Both the position numbers and the translations under genes were made by a program. Shown one piece after another: positions 16,315 to 25,033 of a stretch of DNA of 27,924 nt (the stretch's first letter is position 1; the number at the start of each line of letters is the position of its first letter). Under the pieces are notes generated by a model. The model made no database searches and was not told the origin of the DNA. It was given only the letters and a program-made list of their open reading frames with translations. The stretch covers positions 1 through 27,924 of the forward strand of contig JANYCP010000111.1 in NCBI GenBank assembly GCA_025360265.1, read 5' to 3'. This DNA is from Gemmatimonadota bacterium (GTDB lineage: Bacteria; Gemmatimonadota; Gemmatimonadetes; Gemmatimonadales; GWC2-71-9).

Positions 16315-18998
16315 GGTTTCCCCAGCCGGGCGGCGAGTTGCGCGCCCCAGTTGAGTGCGACGACCAGTTTCACGCTCCTCTCTACCGGTTGCACGGTGAG
16401 GAAACTCTTTCCATCGCGGCTCACGTCGTATGACGCGCCCACAAAATCGCCGAACCCTTTTCCGGTGAAGAGCGAATCGCGGGAAGCCAGGTTAGGCGTC
16501 GGCCCGGCCGTCAGGTTGGCGACCATCAGCTTTCCGCGATTGACGTAGTAGACATGTCGGCCATCGAACGACCAGACCGGCTCGCTGCCACCGCCGGCCG
16601 AAAGCTGGATTCGCGAGCCACCTTCGGCCAGCGATTGCCAATAGACCTCGCCGCCGCCAAAGAAGGTCGACACGAAGGCGATAGTGCGTCCATCGGGTGA
16701 GAAGCGTGGAATCATGCCGAGGCCGAGGCGTCGTCGCGTCGTATCGCCAATGAGCTTGGCCGTAAGGAGTGTGCCACCGCTGTCGGGCGCCGTCAGGACA
16801 ACGGTCGATTCATCCGGCGAGATGATCGACCCCCAGATTCCCGCGGTACGGCTGACGAACTCGGCGTCACGACTTCCATCGATCGGCTGGCGCCAGAGCC
16901 CTTCCTTGCCAGCACGATCGGAGAGGAAGAAGACCTGCGTACCGTCACGATTCCATTCCGGATTGGAGTTGTTTCCGCCGCTGGTAAGCTTGTTCGGTGT
17001 GCCAGTGGCGAGATCATAGATCCAGACATCATCCAGCTCGCCAGTCACGGTGACGGCAATCCGGCGACCATCGGGGGAAAGGCGCGGGTTGGCGAAGAGG
17101 CGCGCGTCGGGTGTAGCGTAGCGCGGTGCGCCGCTGCGATCGACCCAGGTGAGGCGCCCCGGTATTGTCCCTCGGATATAGGCGAGGGCGCCGTTGGTCG
17201 ACAGGTAGACCGGCGCATCGCCATTGCACGTTCGGCAGAGGGGAATCGAGTCCAGAACTGATGCCGGCGCTCCCACGGCGCGTCCGGCACGAGCATCAAA
17301 CGGCACCGCCATCACCGAGCCGTTCGCCTGCAGGTAGACGAGCCGGTTTGCCGTCACGCCAAGGGCCCGGACACCAGTGATGCCAAGCGCCTTGACCACG
17401 CCCGTCTTCAGCGATGTGATCGCAAGTTCCGCGTGAGTTCGCAGGGTGCCCAGTTCAATCGTGAAAACGACAGTCTCGTCATCGGCGAGTATCAGCGGCC
17501 ACAAATGGTATTCTTCCTTCGAAGCATCGGGCTTGGTGAATGGGACAAGCGTTCCACCGCTTTCCTTTACGCGTGACAGCCCGCGCGACTTGGGTTCCTC
17601 CGCACCCAGGATGATTTCTCCTCCTTTGGTCCAGGTGCCGCCATTGAGCGCCGATGCATCGGCGAGCGGGGTCGGATCGCCCCCCGCGAGCGAAACCTTT
17701 GCCAGCTTGCCCGTGGTTCGGCTCTCGAAAGCGAGCCATTTGCTGTCAGGCGAGATGATCGGCTGCCCTGCGTCGACGGTGCCTGGGATCGGCCGGGCGT
17801 CGATTTCATCGAGGCGACGCATATAGAGCTGCCAGTTCCCGGCGCCACTCGCCCCGGCGAACACCAGAGTCTGCCCGTCGGGTGAAACCACCGCTGGCCA
17901 CGTAAAGAACGTTGCCGCAGGCCGCACGTCGTCACCAGAACTGATGCTGAACGTGACGGCCGCCGTCGGCACGAACTGCGAGTGGACTCGATACCACAGC
18001 GCTGCGCCAAGGGCGACCACGGCAATCATGCCGAGCGCGAGAAACACCGGGTCTCGCAGTCGACGAGGCGGGGCACTCGTCGCCCGGCCCATGGCGCGTG
18101 TATGGAGCTTCCTTGTGCCGCTATCCACCTGTCCCCGAAGCGCAGCGGAAAATTCCGCTGCACTCGCGAAGCGATCGGCGGGCAACTTCTGCAGTGCCGT
18201 GTGCACAGCATCGGCAACGTCGCCGGGAACGGTCTTCCGCAACGACACGATATCGGCGGGATCGGCGGTCATCACCTTTGCGACGATTGCCTGTGCAGTG
18301 GGTCCGCTGAACGGCGGCTCCCCAGTGAGCATTTCGTACGTTACACAGCCAAGGGCATAGACATCGCTACGCGCATCGAGTTCGCGCTCGCCCATCGCCT
18401 GTTCGGGCGACATGTACTGCGGCGTGCCGAGGGACATCCCGGTCTCGGTCATCCGGGTGCCAGCCTTGCTCGCGGCGAGCGCGATGCCGAAATCGGCGAC
18501 CAGCGCGCTGCCGTCGTGCAGCAGGATGTTTTCCGGCTTGATGTCGCGATGGATTACGCCTTGGCGGTGGGCATAGTCGAGTGCACTGGCGATCTCGGTG
18601 GCGATGCGCACCGCTTCGTTGATCGGCAGCTGTTTCTCGCGCGTCATCCGGTCGCGGAGCGAAATACCTTCGACGAATGGCATGACATAGAACAGGAAGG
18701 AATCCGCTTCACCAGAATCGAACAGCGGCAGAATGTGCGGGTGCTGCAGGTTGGCGGTAGTGCGGATCTCGGAGAGAAAACGCTCAGCGCCAATGACGGC
18801 GGCGAGTTCCGGGCGCAGCACCTTGATGGCGACCTTGCGATGGTGTTTCAGGTCCTGGGCGAGGTAGACCGTTGCCATCCCACCGGCGCCGAGCTCGCGC
18901 TCGATGGTGTAGCGGTCGCTCAAGGCAGCAGCAAGCCGAGCCGGGGCTGCGTTCAGGTGGCGCCTCGTCGCGCGGGAGATTGATTCGTGGGGACCCAT
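16311..18998 (-). CDS. K3: membrane Ser/Thr kinase with CxxC in its propeller
   Basis: This is an 895-aa kinase from ATG 18998. Features are Gly loop GAGGMATVY, Lys 59, HRDIKPEN 150-157, DFG 169-171, GTPQYMSPEQ, and a helix at about 317-336. The PD40 propeller includes LSPDGRRIAVTV and FSPDGRTIAFVS and ends VVALNWGAQL. A CRTC pair sits at about 588-591, unusual among these propellers. The start is uncertain. ATG 18998 gives a leader (MGPHESISRA) resembling that of K2 (MSNESRSA), which is why I prefer it; GTG 19028 adds ten residues. Neither has a good ribosome-binding site. The gap after K2 (19029-19056 plus the alternative leader) is the only non-overlapping junction between adjacent kinases apart from the insertion before K6. 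Confidence 0.93.
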   Translation of the reverse strand: MGPHESISRATRRHLNAAPARLAAALSDRYTIERELGAGGMATVYLAQDLKHHRKVAIKVLRPELAAVIGAERFLSEIRTTANLQHPHILPLFDSGEADSFLFYVMPFVEGISLRDRMTREKQLPINEAVRIATEIASALDYAHRQGVIHRDIKPENILLHDGSALVADFGIALAASKAGTRMTETGMSLGTPQYMSPEQAMGERELDARSDVYALGCVTYEMLTGEPPFSGPTAQAIVAKVMTADPADIVSLRKTVPGDVADAVHTALQKLPADRFASAAEFSAALRGQVDSGTRKLHTRAMGRATSAPPRRLRDPVFLALGMIAVVALGAALWYRVHSQFVPTAAVTFSISSGDDVRPAATFFTWPAVVSPDGQTLVFAGASGAGNWQLYMRRLDEIDARPIPGTVDAGQPIISPDSKWLAFESRTTGKLAKVSLAGGDPTPLADASALNGGTWTKGGEIILGAEEPKSRGLSRVKESGGTLVPFTKPDASKEEYHLWPLILADDETVVFTIELGTLRTHAELAITSLKTGVVKALGITGVRALGVTANRLVYLQANGSVMAVPFDARAGRAVGAPASVLDSIPLCRTCNGDAPVYLSTNGALAYIRGTIPGRLTWVDRSGAPRYATPDARLFANPRLSPDGRRIAVTVTGELDDVWIYDLATGTPNKLTSGGNNSNPEWNRDGTQVFFLSDRAGKEGLWRQPIDGSRDAEFVSRTAGIWGSIISPDESTVVLTAPDSGGTLLTAKLIGDTTRRRLGLGMIPRFSPDGRTIAFVSTFFGGGEVYWQSLAEGGSRIQLSAGGGSEPVWSFDGRHVYYVNRGKLMVANLTAGPTPNLASRDSLFTGKGFGDFVGASYDVSRDGKSFLTVQPVERSVKLVVALNWGAQLAARLGKP

Positions 18999-19056
18999 AA
19001 AGTTACCGCTAAACTGCGCTCGCGCCACGATTTATGACGCAAAGCAGCCCGTTCGC

Positions 19057-21735
19057 TCACTTTGGTGCCAACCTCCGCAGTTCCTTGAACCAGTTCGTCA
19101 CGATAATCACCTGGCGAGGTTCGGCTGCGGTCGCTCGCCGCAGCATCAGGAAGCGCTCGCCGTCCGGCGTGACATCATATTGCGACAGTGTGGCCCCGAT
19201 CTCGAACTCGCCGTGAAACAATTCCGCCGGCGTGCCGAGCTGTCCCGAGACGGGATCGACAGCGACCGCCATCATTCGCCTGCCGTTGCGGTACACCAGC
19301 TCACGCCCGCCTCGGGTCCAGCGGGGATCGGAGCCGCCGTCGGCTGACACCTGGCGGCGGGCGCTGGTCACGGCAGGATACGGACTCAGGAATATGTCGG
19401 CATGTCCCGACTCGTTGGACATGTAGGCAAGCCACCGACTGTTGGGCGAAATACGCGGCGACCCCACGTCACCTGCATCCGAGCGCAGAAGCACAGACGG
19501 CTTGCCGATGCCATCGAGCGGGACCGTCCACACTTCGCCGTGGGGGAGGAGGCTGTACCGGACCAGCAGCGACTTGCCATCGGGCGTGATGCTTCCGGGA
19601 TACTTGTCGTAAGGGGAGACCAGTAGCGGGGTCGCCGGACTGCTCGCGTCGGCCGCGCGCACATAGAGATCGAAGACCGGCCGTTCCGACTGGTAGATGA
19701 CGCGGTTGCCATCGAGCGAGAAGATCGGACTGAAGTCGTTGGCCCCGCCAGTTGTCAGCGCGGTGCGCGTGCCGCGCGCCGGATCGAGCACCCACACGTC
19801 CTTCGGTTCCCCCGGCTTCGCAATCGAAACGGCGACGCGCCGTCCGTCGGGGGAGATCGACGGTTCACCAAACCGGGCCGGTGCCGTGATCGACGCGCTC
19901 GCCTCACCCCGGCGATTGACCCACACCAGGTCGAGGTCAGGGACGAACGTGGATGCCGCGATGTACGCCAGCGTCCCATTGTCGGAGACAGTGAAACCGG
20001 CGCGCCCATCGTCGGTGGCAAGCGCGACGTCCTGGATCACCGGAACCGGTTGCCCAGTGATCTTTATTTGGGCGGGGTCGAACGGCACGGCGTACAGCGC
20101 TTCATTCTTGGCGTAGAGGAGGTAGCCAGCCGTAACGTAGCGCGCCGACACGCCACCCTGAAGCAGCGTGGTGCGCTTGCCGGTCTTGAGAGAAAGCACT
20201 TCGATGCGGGCCCGCTCGATCGGCGTGGTGAATGCGGTGAACAGGACATGATCGCCGTCTGGAAGCAGCTGTGGCCACCAATGTGCCAGCTCTCCCTGCG
20301 CGCTGTCGGGCTTGGTCAGTTGCTTTGGTGTGCCGCCGCCAGCTGGGACGATCCAGAGCCCGCTCACGTAATCCGGTGTGTAGATGATGGACCCGTCGGG
20401 TGTCCAGTCGCCGCCCGCCCATGAACTGGATGCAATGTCCGCGGCCGGTCCGCCGTCGAGCGGGATCTTGCGCATCATCTTGCCGGTGGCGAACGCTACC
20501 CACTTGCCATTGGGCGAAAGGAACGGACGGTTGCCGTCCTCGCTGCCAGGAACGGTCACAAACGTCAGGTTGTCGAGCGCTCGCTGTACCAGTGCGATCT
20601 TGTCGCCCTGACTGGCGGCGACAACGATGCGGCTGCCGTCGCGGGCCAGCACCAGTGATGGATAACTGAGCGACATTCCGGTGGGCAGCTCCAGTATGCC
20701 GCGGACGACGTCGCCGGTTGTTTCCGGTGGTCGACGTGACCAGAGCAAGGCAAAGATCCCCATGCCGAGCAGGGACAGGACCAGGAGAGACGAGAGAAGA
20801 GAGACGAGAGACGAGCGCTGCTTCTTCACGTCGCTCGTTTCTCGTCTCTTGTCTCTCCCCTCGGCATGCAGCGCCGTGCTGAATTCAGCGGCGGTCGCGA
20901 AGCGATCGGCTGGCAACTTTTCGAGTGCGGTGAAAATCGCCGCTTCCACCCCGGGCGGAATCGTCTTGCGCTGCCCGGTGAGCGTGCGTGGTGAGTCGGT
21001 CATTACCCGCGCGATGATCGCTTGTGCCGTGGGTCCGTTGAACGGCGGTTCGCCGACGAGCATTTCATACGTGACGCAGCCGAGCGCGTAGACATCGCTG
21101 CGCGCGGTGATCTCGCGCTCGCCCATCGCCTGTTCAGGCGACATGTAGTGTGGCGTACCGAGTGACATGCCGGTCTCGGTCATCCGGGTGCTGGCGCCGC
21201 TACTGGCCGCGAGCGCGATGCCGAAGTCGGCGACGAGTGCGCTGCCATCGTGCAGCAGGATGTTCTCGGGCTTGATGTCGCGGTGAATCACGCCATGCCG
21301 ATGGGCATAGTCGAGCGCGCCGGCCACTTCGGTGGCGATGCGCACCGCGTCGGCAACCGGCAGCTGCTTCTCGCGACTGATCCGGTCCCGGAGTGATTCG
21401 CCTTCAACGTACGGCATCACGTACCAGAGCATCCCGTCGGTGTCACCCGAATCGATCAGCGCGAGAATATGCGGATGCTGCAAGTTCGCGGTGGTGCGTA
21501 TCTCCGCCAGAAATCGCTCGGCGCCAATCACGGCGGCGAGTTCGGGCCGCAGCACCTTGATGGCGACGTTGCGGTGGTGCTTGAGATCCTGGGCGAGGTA
21601 GACCGTGGCCATGCCGCCGGCACCAAGTTCACGTTCGATGCGGTAGCGGTCGGCCAATGCGGAGGCCAGCCGGGCGGCAATGCCTGTCCCGAGCGGTTGC
21701 GAGGGATCAGGCGCTGACCTTGATTCGTTGCTCAC
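19057..21735 (-). CDS. K2: membrane Ser/Thr kinase with TolB-like propeller
   Basis: This 892-aa kinase has a 30-residue leader (MSNESRSAPDPSQPLG...), Gly loop GAGGMATVY, Lys 60, HRDIKPEN at 151-158, DFG at 170-172 and GTPHYMSPEQ. The linker AEGRDKRRETSDVKKQ and the following Ser/Leu stretch are encoded by a palindromic element. The helix is at about 309-331. The propeller has WTPDGSIIYTP, ISPDGRRVAVSI and ITPDGKSLLVRY blades and ends VTNWFKELRRLAPK. I saw no cysteine in the propeller. GTG 21735 overlaps the K1 stop (GTGA). It resembles K6 most in the catalytic domain. The propeller probably faces outside the membrane, with the kinase in the cytoplasm; its ligand is unknown. Confidence 0.95.
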   Translation of the reverse strand: MSNESRSAPDPSQPLGTGIAARLASALADRYRIERELGAGGMATVYLAQDLKHHRNVAIKVLRPELAAVIGAERFLAEIRTTANLQHPHILALIDSGDTDGMLWYVMPYVEGESLRDRISREKQLPVADAVRIATEVAGALDYAHRHGVIHRDIKPENILLHDGSALVADFGIALAASSGASTRMTETGMSLGTPHYMSPEQAMGEREITARSDVYALGCVTYEMLVGEPPFNGPTAQAIIARVMTDSPRTLTGQRKTIPPGVEAAIFTALEKLPADRFATAAEFSTALHAEGRDKRRETSDVKKQRSSLVSLLSSLLVLSLLGMGIFALLWSRRPPETTGDVVRGILELPTGMSLSYPSLVLARDGSRIVVAASQGDKIALVQRALDNLTFVTVPGSEDGNRPFLSPNGKWVAFATGKMMRKIPLDGGPAADIASSSWAGGDWTPDGSIIYTPDYVSGLWIVPAGGGTPKQLTKPDSAQGELAHWWPQLLPDGDHVLFTAFTTPIERARIEVLSLKTGKRTTLLQGGVSARYVTAGYLLYAKNEALYAVPFDPAQIKITGQPVPVIQDVALATDDGRAGFTVSDNGTLAYIAASTFVPDLDLVWVNRRGEASASITAPARFGEPSISPDGRRVAVSIAKPGEPKDVWVLDPARGTRTALTTGGANDFSPIFSLDGNRVIYQSERPVFDLYVRAADASSPATPLLVSPYDKYPGSITPDGKSLLVRYSLLPHGEVWTVPLDGIGKPSVLLRSDAGDVGSPRISPNSRWLAYMSNESGHADIFLSPYPAVTSARRQVSADGGSDPRWTRGGRELVYRNGRRMMAVAVDPVSGQLGTPAELFHGEFEIGATLSQYDVTPDGERFLMLRRATAAEPRQVIIVTNWFKELRRLAPK
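20792..20857. repeat. palindromic GAGACGA element inside K2
   Basis: Arms of 26 bases at 20792-20817 and 20832-20857 pair at 23 of 26 positions by my count, across a 14-base loop. On the mRNA the first arm encodes RDKRRETS and the second RSSLVSLLS, just before the membrane helix. The second arm, extended to 30 bases, is 29/30 identical to the K5 element, but the reading frame is shifted relative to it. Confidence 0.8.
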
Positions 21736-24332
21736 GGCTTCCCGCCCACGCCGTCGAAGATCCAGACATCACTGCGATAGTCGTTGACGGTGCAGACTAA
21801 CATGTGATGCGTCCCTGACACGAACACCGAACCGGGATCGCAGTGTGTCGGGAGCGTCGCGACCCTACTTGCCGCACCGGTGGCCTCGGCAATGGTCCAC
21901 AGTGATGGACTTTCATCAGCCGCGAGCCAGCGCGCCATGTAGATGGTGCCGTCGCGATCCCAGGTGAGCGTGGGTGCACCCGGCTCACGCTTGAACCGGT
22001 TCAACAGGTGCGCCGCGCCACCTGCCAGCGGGATCGTGCCGAACAGCGTCGTCCCATCGGGCGTCGTGGCGAAGAAGGCCACCCGCTTCTCGTCGGGACT
22101 CGGCCCATAGGAGACGATGGTAAGCGAATCGGGCAACGGCAGCGCGCGCCATGCACCAGCCAGGGAATCGGCGACCATGAGCTGCCCGAGGTCCGCGCTC
22201 GCATCGAGGAGGCCCTTCTCCCCGATCGGCCAGACCGATGAAGTCCAGGTTGGCACGTCGTGTTTCGACACGGTGCGGGCCGGGAACTGCATCACTTCGA
22301 TAAACCGGCGCTGTTCTCCGGCGTGGCCGTAGGCCAACCGGCGGCCATCAGCCGACGCGTGTACCGCGTCGCTCCCGGGCCGCCGTTGCGTGGTCAGGGC
22401 TTCTTCGGTGCCGTCCTTGACCGACAGCGCGTAGACGTTGTCACCCAGCGCGTCGCCGCGGAAGTAGTAGATGGCGCTGCCATCGGGCGAAATGGTCGGG
22501 ACGCTATACCAGGTTGTGCCGCGGGTGCGCTGGGTCGCGGTGAGCTTGCCGGGCGTCAGGTCCACCGACCAGACGTCGCCGACGGCGTCGCCGGTGGCGA
22601 GGATCATCCGCCCGGTTCGACGTGCCACGTCGAATTGTCCCGCATAGAGGGTCGGGACCCGCGGCATCACGACCTCTTCGGGGCCGGTGACTTTTCCGTT
22701 CGAATTCACGGGAATCCTCACCAGGTCATCTTCCTTGACCGGTGCCGAACGGAATTCCAGCACCGCATCACCACGGACGTTCCATCGCAGCATCTTGCGG
22801 CCAGGGAATGCCAGCACCCCGGTCTGCTTGCCGTCCCGGCCGACGATCATCATGCGCCGATCGGTCATCGAGACAGCCAGGAAACGTCCGTTCGGGCTCC
22901 AGCTGATATCGAAGGCGTCGCGAAACGGCAGGGCCACGCTGTCCACCACAGTGCCGCTCGCCAGCGAGATGAAGAGCGCCTCGGCGTTGCGGCCCATCCT
23001 GGTCTGGACCGAGACCACCGTGTCACCCATCGGGTGCGTATCGAACGCGCCGTCGCCACCGATCGACCGCGGCGAGCCTCCCAGTCGCGGCACCACGAAG
23101 AGCCCCGAACGAACCGAGTCAAGCTGTCCGGCCACCACCAGGGCCGCACCGTCGTGCGACCAGCGCGGGGAACTCAGCGTCATTGCGCCGGAGAGCACGG
23201 GAACCGCCCGACCACTACCGGTTTCCTGCACCATCAACGTGTTCTGGCATGGGTCGATGTTCATGTGCCGGCAGTTGGCGTCAACGAATGCGACGAAGTC
23301 GCCATCAGGCGAGATGGCGGGGTGCCACGAGCGGCCATTGAAGGTCAGCTGGTTCGGCCGGCCAGCGACGGCCCCCATGGAACCATGCGATCCTCGCGAC
23401 AGCATCCAGAACGCCGCGGCACCGAGGAGCACGCCGGCAGCCAGGGCGACGCGCCAGTCGAGCCGCGTCCGGGGTCTCGCCACGGCGACTGTGCCGGAAC
23501 CGATCGTAGTCAGCGCGCGATCGAACTCGGCGGCGCTGCTGAAGCGATCGGCGGGGAGCTTCTCCAGCGCCTTGAGCACGGCCGCTTCGACATGCGGCGG
23601 CACGGTGCGGCGTTGCACTGCCATGGGGCGCGGTGGCTCGGTGAGCACTCGCGCGACGATCGCCTGCGCGGTCGTGCCACTGAACGGCGGCTCGCCGGTG
23701 AGCATCTCGTACGTCACGCAGCCCAGCGCATAGATGTCGCTGCGGGCGTCGAGGTCGCGTTCTCCCATCGCCTGCTCGGGCGACATGTAGTGTGGCGTGC
23801 CGAGCGACATGCCGGTTTCCGTCATGCGACCGCCACCGGTCTTCGAGGCGGCGAGTGCGATGCCGAAGTCTGCCACGAGCGCATGTCCGCCGTGCAACAG
23901 GATGTTCTCCGGCTTGATGTCGCGATGTATCACGCCATGCTGATGGGCGTACTGGAGTGCGTCGGCCACTTCATGGGCAATGCGCAGCGCATCCTCGATC
24001 GGCAACTGCTTTTCACGGCTGATGCGGTCGCGCAGAGACTCGCCTTCAATGAACGGCATGACATAGAAGACGGTGCCATCCACCGTCCCCGAATCGAAGA
24101 GCGCCAGGATGTGCGGGTGTTGCAGGTTGGCCGTGGTCTTGATCTCGGCGAGGAAACGGTCCGCGCCGATCACGGCGGCGAGTTCCGGGCGGAGCACCTT
24201 GACGGCCACCTGGCGATCGTGCTTGATGTCGTGTGCGAGGTAGACGGTCGCCATGCCGCCGGCGCCAAGCTCGCGCTCGATGCGGTAGCGGTCGGCAAGG
24301 GACGCGGCCAATCGTTCCTGACCCTCAGACAC
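21732..24332 (-). CDS. K1: membrane Ser/Thr kinase with cysteine-containing propeller
   Basis: This 866-aa kinase is the first of the array. Features are Gly loop GAGGMATVY (23-31), Lys 45 (VAVK here, VAIK in the others), HRDIKPEN 136-143, DFG 155-157, GTPHYMSPEQ, and a helix at about 293-311. The propeller starts near ISPDGDFVAFV (about 340-350). It has two close cysteines (354 and 362) and two more near the C-terminus (THCDPG, LVCTVND), which could make disulfides outside the cytoplasm. It ends RSDVWIFDGVGGKP, like K5 and unlike the NW-ending K2, K3, K4 and K6. GTG 24332 lies inside the end of the PIN toxin gene with GAGG upstream, so its translation is likely coupled to the toxin. Confidence 0.95.
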   Translation of the reverse strand: MSEGQERLAASLADRYRIERELGAGGMATVYLAHDIKHDRQVAVKVLRPELAAVIGADRFLAEIKTTANLQHPHILALFDSGTVDGTVFYVMPFIEGESLRDRISREKQLPIEDALRIAHEVADALQYAHQHGVIHRDIKPENILLHGGHALVADFGIALAASKTGGGRMTETGMSLGTPHYMSPEQAMGERDLDARSDIYALGCVTYEMLTGEPPFSGTTAQAIVARVLTEPPRPMAVQRRTVPPHVEAAVLKALEKLPADRFSSAAEFDRALTTIGSGTVAVARPRTRLDWRVALAAGVLLGAAAFWMLSRGSHGSMGAVAGRPNQLTFNGRSWHPAISPDGDFVAFVDANCRHMNIDPCQNTLMVQETGSGRAVPVLSGAMTLSSPRWSHDGAALVVAGQLDSVRSGLFVVPRLGGSPRSIGGDGAFDTHPMGDTVVSVQTRMGRNAEALFISLASGTVVDSVALPFRDAFDISWSPNGRFLAVSMTDRRMMIVGRDGKQTGVLAFPGRKMLRWNVRGDAVLEFRSAPVKEDDLVRIPVNSNGKVTGPEEVVMPRVPTLYAGQFDVARRTGRMILATGDAVGDVWSVDLTPGKLTATQRTRGTTWYSVPTISPDGSAIYYFRGDALGDNVYALSVKDGTEEALTTQRRPGSDAVHASADGRRLAYGHAGEQRRFIEVMQFPARTVSKHDVPTWTSSVWPIGEKGLLDASADLGQLMVADSLAGAWRALPLPDSLTIVSYGPSPDEKRVAFFATTPDGTTLFGTIPLAGGAAHLLNRFKREPGAPTLTWDRDGTIYMARWLAADESPSLWTIAEATGAASRVATLPTHCDPGSVFVSGTHHMLVCTVNDYRSDVWIFDGVGGKP

Positions 24333-24741
24333 CGATCACCTCGAGGCCAGTGGCACGTGCGGCAGTCGCGAGTGACGTGTCATGCGTCGCCATCGTCAGC
24401 GTAGCCTCCCGGGAGTCACGCCAGGCAATCGCCGTGGAGAGATGTATTGCGTCGAGCGTGCCGAGCGGCGTGGGGAACGCTTCGGACGCGCGGCGCAGCA
24501 CCGCGCCGCTGATACTGACCACCTCGACCTCCTCGAGCAGTTGATAGCATGCCATGCGCCGATCAGCGACTTCCTCCGGTGCGAGCGCGCCGGTGCGAGC
24601 CATCCGATCGAGTGTCCGCAGACATTCCACCTCGGTGAGTGCGCTCGTGACGGCACCAGCGAATCGCTCCCGCTTCATCAGTGGCTTGTCCTCGCCCAGC
24701 ACGAGCCGCAGCACGACGGATGCGTCCAGATAAATGATCAT
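24325..24741 (-). CDS. vapC: PIN-domain toxin (VapC family)
   Basis: This is a 138-aa PIN-domain ribonuclease. The acidic metal-binding residues expected of VapC are visible: Asp 6 in IIYLDASV, Glu 37 in ALTEVE, Asp 97 in GTLDAIH, and Asp 121 in MATHD. VapC toxins cleave RNA, often tRNA or rRNA, when freed from the antitoxin. The length matches the family. ATG 24741 overlaps the antitoxin stop (ATGA). The last eight bases overlap the K1 start, an unusual downstream neighbour. All catalytic residues are present, so it appears intact; its RNA target cannot be predicted. Confidence 0.9.
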   Translation of the reverse strand: MIIYLDASVVLRLVLGEDKPLMKRERFAGAVTSALTEVECLRTLDRMARTGALAPEEVADRRMACYQLLEEVEVVSISGAVLRRASEAFPTPLGTLDAIHLSTAIAWRDSREATLTMATHDTSLATAARATGLEVIGV

Positions 24742-25007
24742 CGCGACGACTGGCGTTCCTCGAGCAGCGCGCTCAGACTGTCCACACGGTGCGCCAGCGG
24801 CACCGGTAGTTTCGTCTCACCCCAAGTGCGAACCGGTGGCTTGGAGGAAACGGCTTCATCGACCGCTGCATAGGGGACGAGTCGTGCCACCGGCGTGTCG
24901 CGATCGCACACCGTGATGGCGTGGCCACGACGCGCGGCCCGAAGGTACGCGCTGAGTTGCGCCTTCAGTTCGGCCACCTTGACCGTTTTCTCGGATTTTC
25001 TCGACAT
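24738..25007 (-). CDS. vapB: Phd/YefM-type antitoxin (VapB role)
   Basis: This is an 89-aa antitoxin from ATG 25007. Residues about 8-46 (VKVAELKAQLSAYLRAARRG, ITVCDRDTPVARLVPY) match the Phd/YefM DNA-binding and dimerisation domain. The C-terminal part (RTWGETKLPVPL, SLSALLEERQ) is typical of toxin-binding tails in PIN pairs. It should neutralise the neighbouring PIN toxin and repress its own promoter. ATG 25007 is chosen because the conserved domain begins a few residues later and the direct repeats overlap this start. Upstream in-frame GTG 25052 would add an atypical hydrophobic tail. No Shine-Dalgarno sequence is visible, so the message may be leaderless or have a short leader. Confidence 0.88.
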   Translation of the reverse strand: MSRKSEKTVKVAELKAQLSAYLRAARRGHAITVCDRDTPVARLVPYAAVDEAVSSKPPVRTWGETKLPVPLAHRVDSLSALLEERQSSR

Positions 25008-25033
25008 GGTCACAATATGGTCATATCTGGTCA
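25006..25033. promoter_or_regulatory. three TGGTCA direct repeats at the antitoxin start
   Basis: The plus strand has ATGGTCA at 25006-25012, ATGGTCA at 25017-25023 and CTGGTCA at 25027-25033. They are spaced 11 and 10 bases apart, about one helical turn, so all three face the same side of the DNA. They overlap the antitoxin start codon. Phd-type antitoxins bind short repeats in their own promoter, so this is a candidate autoregulatory operator for the whole minus-strand unit. The binding is inferred. Confidence 0.5.

Noticed and set aside
22260..24404. A 714-codon open frame on the plus strand opposite K1
   Set aside because: It is antisense to a kinase with all motifs intact; its composition (Arg/His/Gly-rich, no recognisable domain) is that of a shadow frame in high-GC DNA.
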